Origin: Dorea_D hominis
GTDB taxonomy: Bacteria > Bacillota > Clostridia > Lachnospirales > Lachnospiraceae
Assembly (NCBI RefSeq): GCF_014287705.1
Contig: NZ_JACOOY010000007.1
Coordinates: 113,464 to 177,463 of the forward strand
Length of the DNA: 64,000 bases
Direction: 5' to 3'
Part shown: one piece after another, positions 62,841-64,000 of the stretch
Position numbering within the stretch: position 1 is the stretch's first letter
How the letters are laid out: each line of letters starts with the position of its first letter
Translations under genes and position numbers: made by a program
Notes under the pieces: generated by a model
What the model was told of the DNA's origin: nothing
The model's database searches: none
What the model saw: the letters and a program-made list of their open reading frames with translations, nothing else

Positions 62841-63182
62841 GTGCTAAATTCAAAACAGAAGAAATGCATTGAAATGATGGCATTAGGCGACCGGACACAA
62901 AAAGAGATAGCAGAGCGACTAAAAGTCACGGAAGCTACAATTTGTAACTGGAAGAAGAATGAAGACTTTCAGACGGAATACATAGAATTTATGCGGCAGA
63001 ATTTGAAAGGCGCGGTGGCAAAAGCTTTTAACACGGAGCTACAGTTACTTAATGCAAGGAGTGAGATGGTGCGGCTGCTGGCGGCAAAGGATGTGCTTGA
63101 CCGTGCAGGCTTCCGGCCGGATGACAATATAAATGCTAATATCGATACAGACTTACACATCACGATTGACTACGGAGACTAA
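62841..63182 (+). CDS. TerS-like HTH protein (phBC6A51-type)
   Basis: 113 residues. N-terminal HTH (KQKKCIEMMALGDRTQKEIAERLKVTEATICNWKK), a helical middle, and an acidic C-terminal tail with beta-like end ITIDYGD. This matches small terminase subunits and closely related HTH proteins of Firmicutes phages. GTG start after a run of five Gs. A terminator and a non-coding gap follow, rather than a large terminase gene. Confidence 0.7.
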   Translation: MLNSKQKKCIEMMALGDRTQKEIAERLKVTEATICNWKKNEDFQTEYIEFMRQNLKGAVAKAFNTELQLLNARSEMVRLLAAKDVLDRAGFRPDDNINANIDTDLHITIDYGD

Positions 63183-63244
63183 AGCGGGTATAATAATACT
63201 GCAATATGCAAGTACCGCACTTTAAAGGTGTAAGCTGATAACAC

Positions 63245-63286
63245 GGCGTGGGAATAGTTTAAATACTGTTCCTGCGCCTTTTTTTT
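63245..63286 (+). terminator. Terminator after the TerS-like gene
   Basis: A 14-bp stem with wobbles (63245-63258 with 63265-63278), loop TTAAAT, then eight Ts. It separates the early/packaging region from the next gene. Confidence 0.88.
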
Positions 63287-63452
63287 ATTGGCGTGGCTGG
63301 TATTGCACATATTCTACTATTTCTCCTGAAGCGGTGGGCGTGCCTGGTAGGACGTACGTCCACCGGATAAAAGAGGGATAGAATATCGCGTGAGGTGCTA
63401 CGGTAAAAGCATGAATGAGCCGGGAGGCATAAAATCGAAAGGGACTATGAAC
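63287..63452 (+). other. Non-coding gap with a perfect palindrome
   Basis: Contains GGACGTACGTCC (63350-63361), a 12-base perfect palindrome flanked by imperfect GGT/ACC. No credible gene. It could be a cos/pac-like or operator site; untested. Confidence 0.4.
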
Positions 63453-63992
63453 ATGATGGAATTACTTAGAAAGCTGCAGATATTCGCAGACGAGGGCGCA
63501 GAAGGTGGCGCAGATGGTGCAGGAGCTTCCGCTGCAGAAGATCAGGAAGGAACACAGGGCGACCAGAGCGGATCCGGAGAAGGCGAACCGGGACAGGAAC
63601 CGGAAAAGAAGTACACGGATAAAGACCTTGACAGGATCATAGCAAAAAAGATCGCCGCTGAACGAAAAAGAATGACGAAGTTGTTTAATGATGATCAACA
63701 GGAAAGCGATTTAGATAAAAGAGAAAGGGACGTGCTGAGGCGGGAACTCAGAGCAGACGCAAAAGAACGTCTTGCAAGTGAGGGCTTACCGGTTGCGCTG
63801 GCTGATCTGATCAACTACAGTGACAAGGAAGAAAGCGAGAAGAGTTTAGACGAAGTTACAGCCACTTTCAGAGCGGCAGTCGCGCAGGGCGTAAAGGACG
63901 CGCTAAAGGGCAATGCTCCAAGGGTGAGCACTGGAGGCAGAGCAACAGAGTCGGACTTGATCCGGTCAGCATTTGCCAGGAACGCACGTTAG
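63453..63992 (+). CDS. Phage scaffold-like protein (DUF4355 type)
   Basis: About 180 residues. Acidic Gly/Ala/Glu-rich N-terminal part, then a charged helix (EKKYTDKDLDRIIAKKIAAERKRM...) and a C-terminal end GGRATESDLIRSAFARNAR. This is the usual build of capsid scaffolding proteins encoded just before the major capsid gene. ATG 63453 is chosen with AAAGGG 9 bases upstream; ATG 63447 is an alternative. The capsid gene would begin beyond the window. Confidence 0.75.
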   Translation: MMELLRKLQIFADEGAEGGADGAGASAAEDQEGTQGDQSGSGEGEPGQEPEKKYTDKDLDRIIAKKIAAERKRMTKLFNDDQQESDLDKRERDVLRRELRADAKERLASEGLPVALADLINYSDKEESEKSLDEVTATFRAAVAQGVKDALKGNAPRVSTGGRATESDLIRSAFARNAR

Positions 63993-64000
63993 AGGTAAAT

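Overview
The window looks like a contig piece from a low-to-mid GC, Gram-positive, spore-forming Clostridia, most likely a gut Lachnospiraceae (Dorea/Blautia/Mediterraneibacter-like). I infer this from the gene families: a T-box-controlled pheST, a SpoIID-like protein, a PdaA-type muramic lactam deacetylase, a DUF1846 protein, a C_GCAxxG_C_C protein, a Fur-box-controlled feoAB, and strong AGGAGG ribosome binding sites. No rRNA or tRNA gene was seen. Genus is not fixed by the sequence alone.

Layout. 1-2212: feoAB iron(II) uptake, leftward, with a Fur-box-like operator. 2224-7690: a cell-wall surface protein, then leuC-leuD-thrC and a small membrane protein, ended by a strong terminator. 7777-9767: pckA, then a 6S RNA gene with its own promoter and a downstream terminator. 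9862-12158: SpoIID-like and YihY proteins. 12162-21760: T-box leader, pheS-pheT, then sppA, RDD, queA, two unknown membrane proteins, YitT and SseB. 21822-29921: a cold-shock gene (leftward), a stand-alone ptsI, then a complete fructose PTS operon (DeoR-type regulator, fruK, fruABC, ptsH, second ptsI) whose promoter is covered by direct-repeat operator candidates. 29994-34812: purine permease, Uup-type ABC-F, convergent pdaA, and a CarD regulator.

34906-42008 is an eroded accessory stretch. It holds an orphan substrate-binding lipoprotein, remnants of an aldo/keto reductase, a flavodoxin and a cupin (each with internal deletions), ogt with a strange tail, a U32-like cysteine-rich protein, a secreted phosphoesterase whose ribosome binding site is buried in a perfect hairpin, and a YibE/F protein. 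42058-54470: a redox protein, a sigma factor fused to a membrane-spanning and apparently extracellular domain, a secreted Fn3 protein, a LOG-family enzyme, transporters, a dipeptidase and sbcDC. 54540-57708: pyrG and DUF1846, leftward.

57903-64000 is a phage-like integrated element cut by the window end: integrase, CI-like repressor, divergent operator region, Cro-like and Xis-like proteins, a replisome organizer gene carrying iterons (a likely origin), a DnaC-like loader, small unknown genes, a TerS-like HTH protein, and a scaffold-like protein. It is very compact and goes from a TerS-like gene to a scaffold-like gene with no large terminase or portal between them. It is therefore either a deleted prophage or a satellite (PICI-like) element.

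The most interesting items are the sigma-membrane fusion with a possible dedicated promoter next door, the compact phage-like element with a readable origin, HPr with Arg instead of Ser at position 46 beside two complete Enzyme I genes, the ribosome-site-sequestering hairpin, and the parallel internal deletions in three oxidoreductase-type genes.
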